Shown here one piece after another: positions 45,091 through 54,900 of a stretch of 64,000 bases of DNA. The notes beneath the pieces are model-generated. The model had not been told where the DNA came from. It made no database searches and saw only the letters and a list, made by a program, of their open reading frames with translations. Origin of the DNA: Haemaphysalis longicornis (taxonomy: Eukaryota; Arthropoda; Arachnida; Ixodida; Ixodidae); the NCBI GenBank assembly GCA_013339765.2, contig CM023450.1, positions 190,730,688 to 190,794,687 of the forward strand. The letters run 5' to 3'. Position 1 is the first letter of the stretch, and every line of letters starts with the position of its first letter. Position numbers and translations under genes: made by a program.

Positions 45091-46209
45091 ATAACTTATT
45101 TGGAGCTTTGAATACCACGTTAACACATAGCGGGAACCTACGTTTTTAAGCCCGTGGGCAATCCTGTGGGTGTACAGAATTACTGCAAATTTCTTTTTCT
45201 TCTGTGAAGCATCGCCACTCGAGTCACGTTTGGCACGACCTTTAACAACTTTTATTAACTTATCGGTGACAGCCACGAGTACACTAGAAGGAAAACCCGC
45301 GTCTTGTAGACGGGCTACTTGCTTCGCAAAGCTAGCACCTAATAAATGTTTGCAGGATTTTTCTAGTGCAGATCTTAAACACGAAAAAGTGATGCCCCTT
45401 TTTACGACTTTAGAGTGGGCTGACCTTAAATTAAGGATAAGTTTTGCTGAACATGGCTCATAACAAAAGAAAACGTGACTACTGTTTAAATGCAAACTAT
45501 GTTCGAGAAACTGCAGGAAATTATGTTTTGGCACCTCAGAGGTAAAAGACAGACCCATTCCTTCGCTCTTAAACACTCCTAACACCTTATTGACAGCATC
45601 AGGCAGTACAACGCATTGTTCAAACAGCACCAAATAGTCATAAACGTATCGAAAGATTCGCTTCACGGCTCCATTTAGACATCCTTGCACACAACGATCA
45701 ATTTTGGCTAAAAATATCTCGCATAAAACCGGAGCCACGCACGAGCCGATACACACACCTGATCGTTGAATGAGGGCCTGCCCTTGCCAACCTACAAAGG
45801 TAGAACTCAGATAAAAGGCCAGCAACTCCATAAACCCTTCAACAGAAGTGCCACTCCGGCTCCTAAGAAGAAGCTCGTCATTTTCCTGAGTAATACACTC
45901 TTGAACGCATTGTAGCAGCCCATTGGTTGGGATAGAAAAAAACATGTCCTCGACATCAATGCTGAACCCTTTGCACAATTCAGTCTCACGTTCTCGCAGG
46001 AATTGTACTACTGCCCCAGAATTTTCAACTTTAAATGGATCCTGGATCCTCAGCTGCTTCAGGTGGCTTTCTAAAAATCTGGAAACGATCTTCTGCCATG
46101 AGTCTCGTTCCGTAATTATTGTCCGAAAAGGCAAATTAGGCTTATGGGTTTTGATAGTGAAGAACGGGGTGAGTTCCAAACTTTGGGCCTTTGAAACAGA
46201 AGAGGACAC
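45055..46209 (-). pseudogene. Penelope-like reverse transcriptase, N-terminally truncated
   Basis: A telomerase-related reverse transcriptase of the Penelope family, 384 codons open. Motifs in order are FFTIKTHKPNLPFRTI, FSIDVEDMFFSIPTNG (motif A Asp), SGVCIGSCVAPVLCEIFLAK (motif B) and IFRYVYDYLVLFE. The last should read YVDDYLVLF, so the first catalytic Asp of the DD pair is Tyr and the enzyme is dead. The apparent start is a GTG preceded two codons upstream by an in-frame TGA. The same frame carries related residues farther upstream, so the true N-terminus, including the usual DKGG motif, was lost at the dimer junction. A frameshift near 45,100 separates it from the GIY-YIG domain. Confidence 0.9.
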
Positions 46210-46289
46210 CTCTCAAGGTTCAGGTCCTGCAAAAGAGCCACTGCCGTATTTCTCACTTTGCTCAAAAATTTTCTCACTTTGCTCATTTA

Positions 46290-46714
46290 AAATTTGTCCA
46301 TTGGTTGCCAAAAAAAGAGATAGCAATATTAAGTTCATTGTCAACAAGTGCACTGTAAACCACAAGTACAAGTATGTTGCGTGTGCTGTAGGCGTTGTCT
46401 ATCATATCCCGTTGTCTTGTGGTTTTTGCTACATAGGTCAAACTGGTCGTTGCGTCAATAAGCGACTGCGTGAGCATTTTCTGTCCATCCAGAACTCTTC
46501 GCTTTCTAACTTGGCTTCTCATTGCCGCACGTGTACACGTGTACACAAGTGTGCACCGGTTTTATCTGACACAACCGTGTTGTTCAAACACCCTAATCAA
46601 CATACTAGGGAAGTGTCTGAGGCTTTTTCATATAAAAAAATTGCGAAACTTGTGTTAGCCAACCTTCTGTGTCCTTGCACAAAAGCGAAATCTGTTATCT
46701 TGCAGAACGTGTGA
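46290..46714 (+). pseudogene. GIY-YIG endonuclease domain, plus-strand copy
   Basis: The same domain as at 44.7-45.1 kb, on the other strand and nearly identical: CPLVAKKRDSNIKFIVNK, VACAVGVVYHIPLSCGFCYI, GQTGRCVNKRLREHFLS and HCRTCTRVHKCAP. It differs by a handful of residues (for example CTVNHK here versus CNVNHK). An open frame runs from 45,923 to 46,714, but its 5' part is antisense to the reverse transcriptase and is not coding. Only the stretch from about 46,290 is real. It was never preceded by its own reverse transcriptase in this dimer. Confidence 0.85.
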
Positions 46715-46928
46715 CTTGACGTGTTGCAGGGTTGCGCAGAGACTCATTCTTGAAGTGAACTGTTTTGACACGCGCGGTTTTTGGTGTACATATGTTTTTC
46801 CTTTTCCAATAAAAATTCAGTTGTGAGTGCCGCGCTGTGTCTGTTACCTTCCTCGTCCTCGTCTTCCTTGCGCTGGCTATTTTCTATCACCATGAACCAA
46901 TACCAACTCGCCCAGCTTGCCATCTTGG

Positions 46929-46940
46929 TAAAATACCAGG
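46929..46940 (+). repeat. 12-bp direct repeat, right (target-site duplication)
   Basis: TAAAATACCAGG, identical to 44,478-44,489. Confidence 0.7.
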
Positions 46941-48002
46941 GTTTATTACCACCGTTTAATAGGGGCGTTATAATATAACAAAAAAGTCCCACAGCAGCCT
47001 CGTAAATGCTACCAATGAATTCGATTATTTTGTCACCTACAAATATTTGTTTGCTGTCACCTTCTCCAAGGTGTAAGCCACAATTTTGTTTAAAGTAAGC
47101 TTTATTTACCGCGCAGTCATTGCATTATTGCTCTGATCACTGGAATACCTTTTTCTATAGCTATCACAAAAGTGTTCGTCACAATGAACAAGTAGTCGTT
47201 CCGCTTACACCTGGCCATGATTCCGTTTGCTACATTGCCGAATTTTAAAACAGATTATGCAATTACAAAGTGATAGGGTGATTAATGTAAAGAGCGACGC
47301 ACGCGATATGGAACTGTTAGGGGATAGGGCGGGGGTGGACATTGTGTAATTCGTCGACAGCAGTGCATCCCCTCCGGAACGAGGTGCACTAGCAGTAGAA
47401 TAGCGAGTCTGGCACTCAGTAATAGTACACTGCCGAAGACAAATCAGAGCCGAAAACTGCAGAATAAGCATATTGGAAGAGAGGGCGGCCTTTTGAGCAT
47501 GGGTTATGTGTTTTAGTGCAGTTTTTTTCAAGAATAAGTTTGCCCTACTACATCTAGAATTATTATTATTTGTATCTTGTAAATAAAGTCAACTTGGCCG
47601 CTTAGAAAATGAAAGTTAAGCCAAGAGAAACGGCACGCCCTGCCTGTGCATTGATGACACGTTCTGTTGTGAAAGGTCGGCTAAAGGAACGGATGTGTAT
47701 ACAGCAGTATCCAAACTTTTGGGGTTTTGCTGGTTAAATTTTGGTTATTTGGCGAGTAATAGATCAAACCACGTGATTTCACTTTTATTTTTGCTGTTTT
47801 TCTGTAGAAACACACTATTTAAAATGTTGGCGGATTTGATGCCCCGGTGCGACACCTCTGTTTTTAAGCGGAGCTTATGCTGCATGATGCAGAGTAATTC
47901 AAACCACTAGAGAATATTTGATGCGCGTCAAAATCTCGACACATAGACGTTCTAGTTTTCTGTATAGTTCAACAGAAAAAATTCGCGGGGGACGACAATC
48001 GA

Positions 48003-48003
<1 letters not shown>
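46941..48003. other. No supportable gene
   Basis: Unassigned AT-rich DNA. GTAAATAAAGTC near 47,580 looks like an old polyadenylation signal without an identifiable transcript. Confidence 0.55.
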
Positions 48004-48095
<92 letters not shown>

Positions 48096-48103
48096 TATAT
48101 ATA
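48004..48103. repeat. (TA)n microsatellite
   Basis: About 100 bp of TA with two phase breaks. It marks the left edge of the nested repeat block. Confidence 0.95.
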
Positions 48104-48185
48104 AGTAAATAAGAGGCTCGTACTGAGGAAGAGCTCAGTGAAGGAAAATAGAAAGACAGGTCACCCGCCAGTCGGGACAACGCTC

Positions 48186-48350
48186 AGGGCTAAGGCGTTC
48201 GTTCGAGCACAAGGCGCGGTTTTCCTCGGCGGCGTCGCTTTTCTATGGAACGAAAAGCGAAAACGCCCAGTGTGTACCAATTCTCCGGCCCGATTACTCG
48301 ATCCCCAGGTGGTCAAAATTATCCGGTAGTCTCCTCACTACGGCGCGCCT
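48186..48350 (-). repeat. Tick dispersed repeat family C, copy 2 (inverted)
   Basis: The plus strand reads GATCCCCAGGTGGTC, AAAATTATCCGG and CTCACTACGGCGCGCC, the reverse of the 13.4-kb copy's order. It is diverged but clearly the same family. Confidence 0.6.
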
Positions 48351-48394
48351 CATCGAACTACTGCGTTGCGTGAGCAGCGTTTAAACTCTGACAA

Positions 48395-48960
48395 CATATA
48401 GAAAGACAGGTCGGCAGTCTACAACGCCAAAGGAGGCTTAGGGGTGGTGTTAGGCTCTTTTTTTCCTACGGTTAGTGAAGTTAGCATTTTTTAAATAAAC
48501 GTAAGAAAGAAAGAAAAACACACGCCCAAAGTGGGACCAAATCACGCCTTTCGATTTGATCTCGAATGCCTTACCGATTCGGCTATCTGGGCGACTGTGT
48601 TCTCCTTCACTTTCTGGGGTATTTATATTTACTAGAACTGTATCTGACGCTTGAGGGTGGTAGCCAGCGCCACTCTGACAACACCGGGAAAAGGGGACCC
48701 TCTTCTCAACCCCCGGGGCGTGACTCGAACGTCTACAACCTGTCACGAGCGGGTAACTGGCAGGTAACCCTCTTATGCTACCTTGGCACCAAGGCTGCCA
48801 GAACCGAGACCCTCGCTATGCTTTGGCAGAATAATATAGTTAGTAAATGAGGGGCTCGTTGAGGAAATATAGAAAGAGAGGCCGGCAGTCTACAGCGCCA
48901 AAGGGGGTCCCCACTCCCACTGTGGGAGCGTGTTTTCATTGCTTTCTTACGTATATTTAA
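48395..48960 (-). repeat. Family G repeat unit with Lys-like tRNA module
   Basis: The unit has GACAGGTCGGCAGTCTACAA near 48,405, a tRNA-like module at about 48,525-48,597, then the body GGTGGTAGCCAGCGCCACTC, CCCCGGGGCGTGACTCGA, CTACCTTGGCACCAAG and CCCTCGCTATG. A second GGCAGTCTACAGCGCC follows near 48,885. The same body follows the tRNA-like modules at 50.4 and 50.9 kb. This looks like a SINE-derived or satellite-like composite. Confidence 0.55.
48526..48597 (-). repeat. tRNA-like cloverleaf (degenerate)
   Basis: The minus strand folds as acceptor GCCCAGA/TTTGGGC, D arm GCC..GGC with the loop GAATCGGTAA, and anticodon arm TTCGA/TCGAA around GATCAAA. The T arm is shortened. The A-box region resembles tRNA-Lys. 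Position 33 is A rather than T, and the T loop is broken, so it is not a functional tRNA. Confidence 0.5.
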
Positions 48961-48986
48961 TTGTAGACTGCCGACCTGTCTTTCTA

Positions 48987-49043
48987 TACATACATACATA
49001 CATACATACATAAATATAATATAGATATATATATATATATATA
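48987..49043. repeat. (CATA)n then (TA)n microsatellite
   Basis: CATA units (48,987-49,012) pass into TA (about 49,022-49,043), directly abutting the fold-back element. Confidence 0.9.
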
Positions 49044-49047
49044 CATT

Positions 49048-49942
49048 AAGGGTGTCCCAGCTATCATGCACCAAGATTTAAAAAAGAGAAATTGCGTAAC
49101 TCGAAGAAAACCTAATGCATAATGTTTGCAGTACTGTGAAGAAGCGGAGAGTAATTTTTCGTTAATGAGACTTAATAATTAATTGTAATTATTTATCTAA
49201 CTCGAGAAATACTGTCCTAATCACTAAAGTGTCAATGAGGCACTTGTAGGTAACCACGAGGGCCATCTAACTGCGGTATTTTCAGCGACGAACTAATTGC
49301 GTACTCATTTATTCTGACTGATAAAGGAAACCCGCGAAATATGAAAAATACCACGTGACGACGCTTACGCGCGCATTGTAAAGCAGCGTCCCCAAACAAA
49401 GCTGATTGAAAGCAACTGCTTCGCGTGTTACCCGCCTGAAGAGAGAGCGCATCACCTTGATAATAGCATGCATGGAAGGAGCAGCAGCAGCAAAAATCTG
49501 CGGGACGCGTGTGCAGATAAGGAACAAACTCGGTCGCGATTTCTTCTTTCTTTCTTTTGTCTATGTCATTCTGGCTAACTCAGAGGCAGCCTGTTTGAGA
49601 GCGTTGCTTTACGGTGCGCGCGTAAGCGTCGTCACGTGGTATTTTTCATATTTTGCGGGTTTCCTTTATCAGTCAGAATAAATAAATACGCAATTATTTC
49701 GTCGCTGAAAATAGTGCAGTTAGATGCCCCTCGTGGTTACCTACAAGTGCTCATTGACACTTTATAGATTAGGACAGTATTTCTCGAGTTAAATAATTAT
49801 TTACAATTAATTAATTAAGTCTCATTAACGAAAAAATTACTCTCCGCTTCTTCACAGTAGTGCAAACATTATGCAATAGGTTTTCTTCGAGTTACGCAAT
49901 TTCTCTTTCTTTAAATCTTGGTGCATGATAGCTGGGACACCC

Positions 49943-49944
<2 letters not shown>
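49048..49944. mobile_element. Fold-back MITE with about 345-bp inverted arms
   Basis: The left arm (about 49,049-49,397), starting AGGGTGTCCCAGCTATCATG, is the inverse of the right arm (about 49,592-49,944), which ends GCTGGGACACCCTG. The arms match along their whole length, including CTCGAGAAATACTGTCCTAA and CACGTGACGACGCTTACGCG. A loop of about 195 bp separates them, and neither loop nor arms encode a transposase. The end (C)AGGGTGTCCCA resembles Tc1/mariner-type termini. The element lies within TA repeats, so a TA duplication cannot be proven. Confidence 0.75.
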
Positions 49945-49948
<4 letters not shown>

Positions 49949-49989
<41 letters not shown>

Positions 49990-50019
49990 GATGATAAATA
50001 TATATTGATATATATATAA
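49949..50019. repeat. (TA)n microsatellite, degenerating
   Basis: TA run to about 49,987, then interrupted TA-rich sequence. It probably continues the tract left of the fold-back MITE. Confidence 0.9.
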
Positions 50020-50045
50020 AGACAGAAATTGTGGCTCTAGTAACT

Positions 50046-50092
50046 CGAAAGCAAAGAGACTTGCTTCCCAGGCCCTGAGGAAAGCAAGGCTA
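50046..50092 (+). repeat. Short piece related to the 58.4-kb palindrome
   Basis: GAAAGCAAAGAGACTTGCTT and CCCTGAGGAAAGCAAGG appear in the same relation as in the loop part of the 58.4-kb palindrome. It carries CTGAGGA (50,075-50,081), but the GAAAC partner is not adjacent. Confidence 0.45.
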
Positions 50093-50429
50093 CCTTGGAT
50101 TTCCTGCACTTGGGGGTGGTAGCCAGCGCCATCAGATACTCGGGGTAAGGAGACCTTTTACCCCGGACCGATCTCGGGTATTACGACATGTCGAGAGTGG
50201 TCGACTAGCTTTGAACCCTCTTAAGCTACCTTGGCACCAGACTGCCAGAACAGAGGCCCTCGCTATGCCTGTAGCGATCAGAAATGGGAAATGAGGGGCT
50301 CGTTGATTAAGACAGAATAAGGGTTGGCAGTCAAGAAAAAGGCTCGTGAAAGCAAAGGGGGGAATGCGAGTAGGTCATAAAAGTAGATGAAGAATTTTTT
50401 GAGTCTGAAAGAAAGTGGTGAAAAAATGC

Positions 50430-50503
50430 CCGCCGGGTGGGATCCGAACCCACGACCTCCAGAATACCGGTCTGGTGAGATAACCACTACGCTACCGGGG
50501 GAC
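50430..50503 (-). repeat. tRNA-like cloverleaf, unit 2
   Basis: The minus strand folds as acceptor CCCCCGG/CCGGCGGG (one bulge), D arm GCG..CTC (one mismatch), anticodon arm CCAGA/TCTGG around CCGGTAT, and T arm GTGGG/CCCAC around TTCGGAT. By position the anticodon would be GGT (Thr). Position 33 is C and T-loop position 58 is G, both against a working tRNA. GAAAGTGGTG / CACCACTTTC inverted 10-mers bracket it (50,411-50,420; 50,512-50,521). Confidence 0.6.
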
Positions 50504-50909
50504 TGTTTCCCCACCACTTTCTCGGGTATTTATAATAAGGTATTTTCGTTTCCTGCACTTGGGGGTGGTAGCCAGCGCCACTCGGACTACTCGGGGTTAA
50601 GGATGTCCGAATTAAACAGAGCTACGACTGGCAACCCCCGGGTCGTGACTCGAGTGTCACCACATGTCGAGAGTGGTCGACATGCTTTGAACTCTGTTAA
50701 GCTACTTTGGCACAAGACTGCCAGAAACAGACGGCCCTCGCTATGCATGTAGCGAATCAGAAATGGGAAATGAGGGGCTCGGTGCATTAAGACAGAATAA
50801 GGGTTGCCAGTAAGCAAACCTCTGAAAGCACCGGGGGGGAATGCGGTTAGGTCATTAAAAGTAGATGAAGAATTTTTTTGAGGTCTGAAAGAAAGTGGTG
50901 AAAAAATGC

Positions 50910-50984
50910 CCTCCGGGTGGGATCCGAGCCCACGACCTCCAGAATACTGGTCTGTGTGAGATAACCACTACGCTACCGGAGGAC
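50910..50984 (-). repeat. tRNA-like cloverleaf, unit 3
   Basis: This copy has a perfect 7-bp acceptor CCTCCGG/CCGGAGG, which differs from unit 2 by a paired change (CCTCC here against CCCCC there). The anticodon arm is weakened by an inserted GT, and the T loop is CTCGGAT. The same inverted 10-mers flank it (50,891-50,900; 50,993-51,002). Confidence 0.55.
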
Positions 50985-51114
50985 TGTTTCCCCACCACTT
51001 TCTCGGGTATTTATAATAAGGTATTTTTGTTTCCTTGCAACTTGGGGCTGGTAGCCAGCGCAACTCGGACCTACTCGGGGTTAACTGGATTGTCTCGAAT
51101 TAACAGAGCTACGA

Positions 51115-51790
51115 CTGGCCCAAGCTTCCTTCGACAGTGAAGCAATACATCCGTTCCTGCCGTGACTGTCAGCGTCGTAAAACACCGCCCAGCGATGCCC
51201 AGCCGGTTTACTTCAACCTGTCCAAATACCGGAAACCCCGTTTCAACAAATCGGCATGGACTTCTTAGCCCCCTTTCCTACGTCTCATGCCGGCAACAAG
51301 TGGATACTTGTCGCCACCGACTACCTTACACAATACGCCGAAACGAAGCCCTCCAGCGTTGCACAGCCTCTACACGTGGCCCACTTTTTCATCGAAAACA
51401 TTGTTTTGCGCCATGGAGCTCCGGCAATTGTGATTACAGACAGGGGTTACCGCATTCAACGCAGATATTTGGTGCGCGCCGTCATGAACCTCACAATTAC
51501 TTCTCACCGAAATCGACCAGCTTACCATGCGCAGACAAACGGACTGACAGAAAGGTTTAAAACACTTGCAGACATGCTGAGCATGTACGTCGACGAGCAA
51601 CGCAAGAGTTGGGACCAAGTTCTACCATACGTGACTTTTGCCTACAATACCGCCAGGCAAGAAACCACGGCATCACGCCATTCGCTCTTGTGTACAGTTG
51701 GGAGGCAACCACAATGTTAGATGCCATGCTCCCTCACGACGGTGGGGGTGACGACACAACTGCGCAGGAGTTCGTCCAGCGCGCGGAAGA
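51115..51790 (+). pseudogene. Gypsy LTR-retrotransposon integrase, first part
   Basis: Integrase inserts the element cDNA into host DNA. Visible pieces are the zinc-binding end VKQYIRSCRDCQRRKTPPSD and then, in another frame, FQQIGMDFLAPFPTS (first catalytic Asp). NKWILVATDYLTQYAE, HGAPAIVITDRG (second Asp), HAQTNGLTERFKTLADML (catalytic Glu), WDQVLPYVTFAYNTA and HGITPFALVYSWEATTMLD follow. The frame reaches EFVQRAE at 51,790 and is cut there by the LINE; it resumes at 57,689. Reverse transcriptase and RNase H of the gypsy are missing, because the copy begins abruptly at 51,115 against the family G repeat. Confidence 0.9.
51778..51790 (+). repeat. 13-bp target-site duplication, left
   Basis: AGCGCGCGGAAGA, identical to 57,689-57,701, within the gypsy integrase frame. 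Confidence 0.9.
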
Positions 51791-51990
51791 TGATGATGAT
51801 GGTTTGATTTATTGGCGCAAGGTGATTTGATGAGGAGAGAACAAGACAACACAAAGTGATTTGATGAGGAGAGAACAAGAAATAAAATCAGTTAAAAACT
51901 ATGAGCACGGCTGGTGTAAAGGGCCAGGGTGAAGAACAAGAGTGGTTAAAAGATAAATAAGGTGGCTGGGGTATAGGACCAGGGGTAAAG

Positions 51991-54900
51991 CTATGGGTGG
52001 TATGAGATGAGTTGTAAAAAGTGAACTTCTGATAGGAACTTAAAGGTGCGCTGAACAGAAAACATGGCATCATCTCCTAAGAAGTATGATGGGTGTGGTG
52101 GAATATGTCGTGTGTGTAGTTGAGGGAAGTGTTTGCGTCGTGTAGTGTCGAGTGGCTTACATTGTATGAGGATGTGCATCACGGATAGGGCCTCTCCGCA
52201 CCTGCTGCACAGAGGTCCTGGAGATCCAGTTAGAAGGTGCGAGTGTGTTGCATGAGTGTGCCCTATCCAAGGCGACTTCAGTGTATCTATTGCGTGTGTC
52301 GGTGGTGTATGGTCCCAAGTGTGGTTTTATTACGTGTAACTTGTTTGTTCGCTCCAGTGTGTTTGCCATGTTTTGCGAAGTTGTTGTCTGATGTGCGGTT
52401 TCACGTCGGTGTAGGGTAATGTGGTTATGTCTACTGTATTCAAGAGTGTAGCAGCAGCAGCCATTCGATCCGCTGCTTCGTTCCCGGCTATACCACAGTG
52501 GCCAGGGACCCAGCAAAGGACTAGTTCAAATTTGTGGACATACACAGACATAATACCCTTAACTATTAGATTTACAACGTGATTTTTTGAAGACTTTGTT
52601 GACGACAATGCCCGCACGACACTGAGGGAGTCTGTATATATAATGGATTGTGGGATGTGACTTTGAAGGATATGATTAACAACAAGAAGTACACCATAAG
52701 CCTCTGCCGTAAAGATACTGGTATTACTATTAAGAGTTCTAGTGACATTAAGGCCAGGCCCATGCGCCGCGCAGGACACAGAGGTGGCAGTTTTAGAGGT
52801 CGTCCGTATAAAATTCAGAAAAATTGATACTTCTGCTGCAATACAAGAAGTGCTGCAGGAATTGCACATGTGGGAGCTCGGTTTTTTATCTACATGTGTG
52901 AAAGATGTGTCGCATAAGACAGGGCGGAGATGCCATGGTGCTATAAAATCTGTTTGAGAACTTTGTATGGTGTCTAAAAAGGAGACAGAAAGCTCTGACG
53001 CTTCCCCTCTAACTCTGTAAGAGAAGGGCGCAGCAGAGAACGATGGTCGGTTTAGGATTAGTGCAGTCATAGACGTATCATAAAAAGCTGATTTAAAGGA
53101 TGGTGTGGCCATAGATAAAATTTTAAAAGCAAAAAGGAGATCTGTGTATGCTCGCTGACGTTGTAGGTTCCACTTAATACACTCCACATAGAGGCTTTCC
53201 GACCGGGCTAGTCCGGGAAAGCGCCACATGCCAGCCGGAGCCCCAGATGAAGCACTGGGTCCAGGCATTTTGAGGGATGTGCTTACTTGCTGACCCATAA
53301 ACAACACTTCCATAGTCCAATCGTGAACCTACCAGGCTAGTAAAAACACCGTAAAGAAGTTGTTTGTCAGGCACCATATGAAGAGTGGGAGAGAACTCTT
53401 CAGTATATCATAGCCTTTAAGCATTTATGTTTAAGTTGTTTTATATGTGGAATGAACGAGAGCTTTTCGTCAAGGACTACACCTAAAAACTTGTGTTCAT
53501 TTCTGACTGGAATTGAGACACCATTGAGTTTGATGTCTGGATCCGGCCCGAATGCCACGCCTTTTCGAAAACCAAAACACAAGTACACTTCACTGGATTA
53601 AATTTACAAGCCGTTGCTATCTGCCCAGCCAGCTAGCTTGTTAACACCAAGCTGGACTTGGCGCTCGCAGATAGACAGGTTACAAGACTTAAAGGATAAT
53701 TGCACGTCGTCTACATAGATTGAGCAGGAAATGGTTGGTGGCAGCGCCTTCCGAAGGAAGTCATTTTTACAATAAACAAAGTGCAACTCAAAACTCACCT
53801 TGCGGCACACCTTATCCTGCACATGAACTCTAGAGAGGCAGTTCCAACTCGCCACGCGAAACGTTTCTTTCAGACAGGTAACTGGCAAGCGTGTTCATCA
53901 TGTTACCCGACATCGCCAAAGGACTTTCAAGTCGCTGAGGATGCCGTACCGCCAAGCAGTATCGTACGCCTTTTCAAGATCAAAGAAGACCGTCATACAG
54001 TACTGCTTATGTGGAGGAAAGCTATCTTTATATAAGACTCTAACTGCAACGAGTTGATCGTTCGTAGATAGCCCCGCTCCTGAAGCCTGCCTGGCAGCTC
54101 TCGAGAAGACCAGTTGTACTCTAAGAAGTACACGAGTCTCCTGTTTATCATCTTCTCTGAAGAGCTTACACAGGCAGCTTGTCAGGGCAATGGGGCGATA
54201 ACTGGCGGGAGAGAAGGGTCCTTCCCCTTCCCTTTAGGAAAGCCACTACTATGGCCTCCCTCCAAGAGCGTGGAAGTGCCCCGAAAGAAATATTTTATTG
54301 TAGAGGTGAAGAAGCGTTTCAAGCATGTCTGCATGTAAGTTTGTATCATTGTGTATGGAAATACTGTCTGCACCTGGAGCTGAGGGTTTACAAGTATCGA
54401 GTGCGACTCTTCAGCTCATGGAGTGAAAAGGGGGGTGTTATAGGATGAGTTCGACTTATTACTGTCTCGCAAGGACTTCTTCTCACATGATGCTTTTGTG
54501 TTTAATGAAAGTGTTGGGTTGTAGTGTGCTGAGCCTGGAACACGTGTTCGAAGTGTTGTGCAAGCGTGTTGGCCTGGTCTTCGAGTGTGTCCCCTGTTGT
54601 GCTAACCAGGGGCAGGCTGTGTGTCTGTTGTCCTTTTAGTTTTCGTATTCGTGTCCAGACTTTGTGTGTATCAGTGTATGAGTTGATGGAAGTGAGGAAG
54701 GTGCGCCAACTCTCCCTTTTCGCCTCACGACGCACTCGCTTCCCACTGGACTGGACTGGAAAGGACTTTATTAAACAAACCCTGCAGTAGGCAGGAGCCG
54801 GGTTACGGCTCCGCCTCGACGTGGCCTGGCGTCGCGTCTTCTGCGACCCTACTCGTCACAAGCCCGTTTTACGGAGCCCGTGCCTTTCGAGCGCGGCGAA

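Larger units (their letters stand above)
44490..46928. mobile_element. Penelope-like element, head-to-head dimer
   Basis: A minus-strand copy (reverse transcriptase then GIY-YIG, 3' end at 44,490) is joined at its 5' side to a second, plus-strand copy that is 5'-truncated to its GIY-YIG part (about 46,290 to 46,928). The two copies form near-identical inverted arms of about 600 bp (44,490-45,092 and 46,290-46,890). The whole 2,439 bp sits between identical 12-bp direct repeats, so it appears to have inserted as one event. Partial inverted or tandem copies are typical of Penelope-like elements. The plus-strand copy has about 39 more 3'-terminal bases. Confidence 0.8.
50098..51114. repeat. Tandem family G units, about 480 bp each
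   Basis: A partial unit (about 50,098-50,280) is followed by a full unit (about 50,281-50,757) and a third, truncated at 51,114. Each unit contains AGAAATGGGAAATGAGGGGC, a tRNA-like module, CGGGTATTTATAATAAGGTA, GGTGGTAGCCAGCGCCA, CATGTCGAGAGTGGTCGAC and CCCTCGCTATGC. The third copy stops exactly where the gypsy integrase starts. Confidence 0.75.

Noticed and set aside
45923..46290. 5' half of the 263-codon plus-strand frame
   Set aside because: It is antisense to the Penelope-like reverse transcriptase; only the part after about 46,290 is a real GIY-YIG sequence.
50430..50503. A functional tRNA-Thr gene
   Set aside because: C at position 33, G at T-loop position 58, a bulged acceptor stem and repeated copies point to a tRNA-derived repeat.
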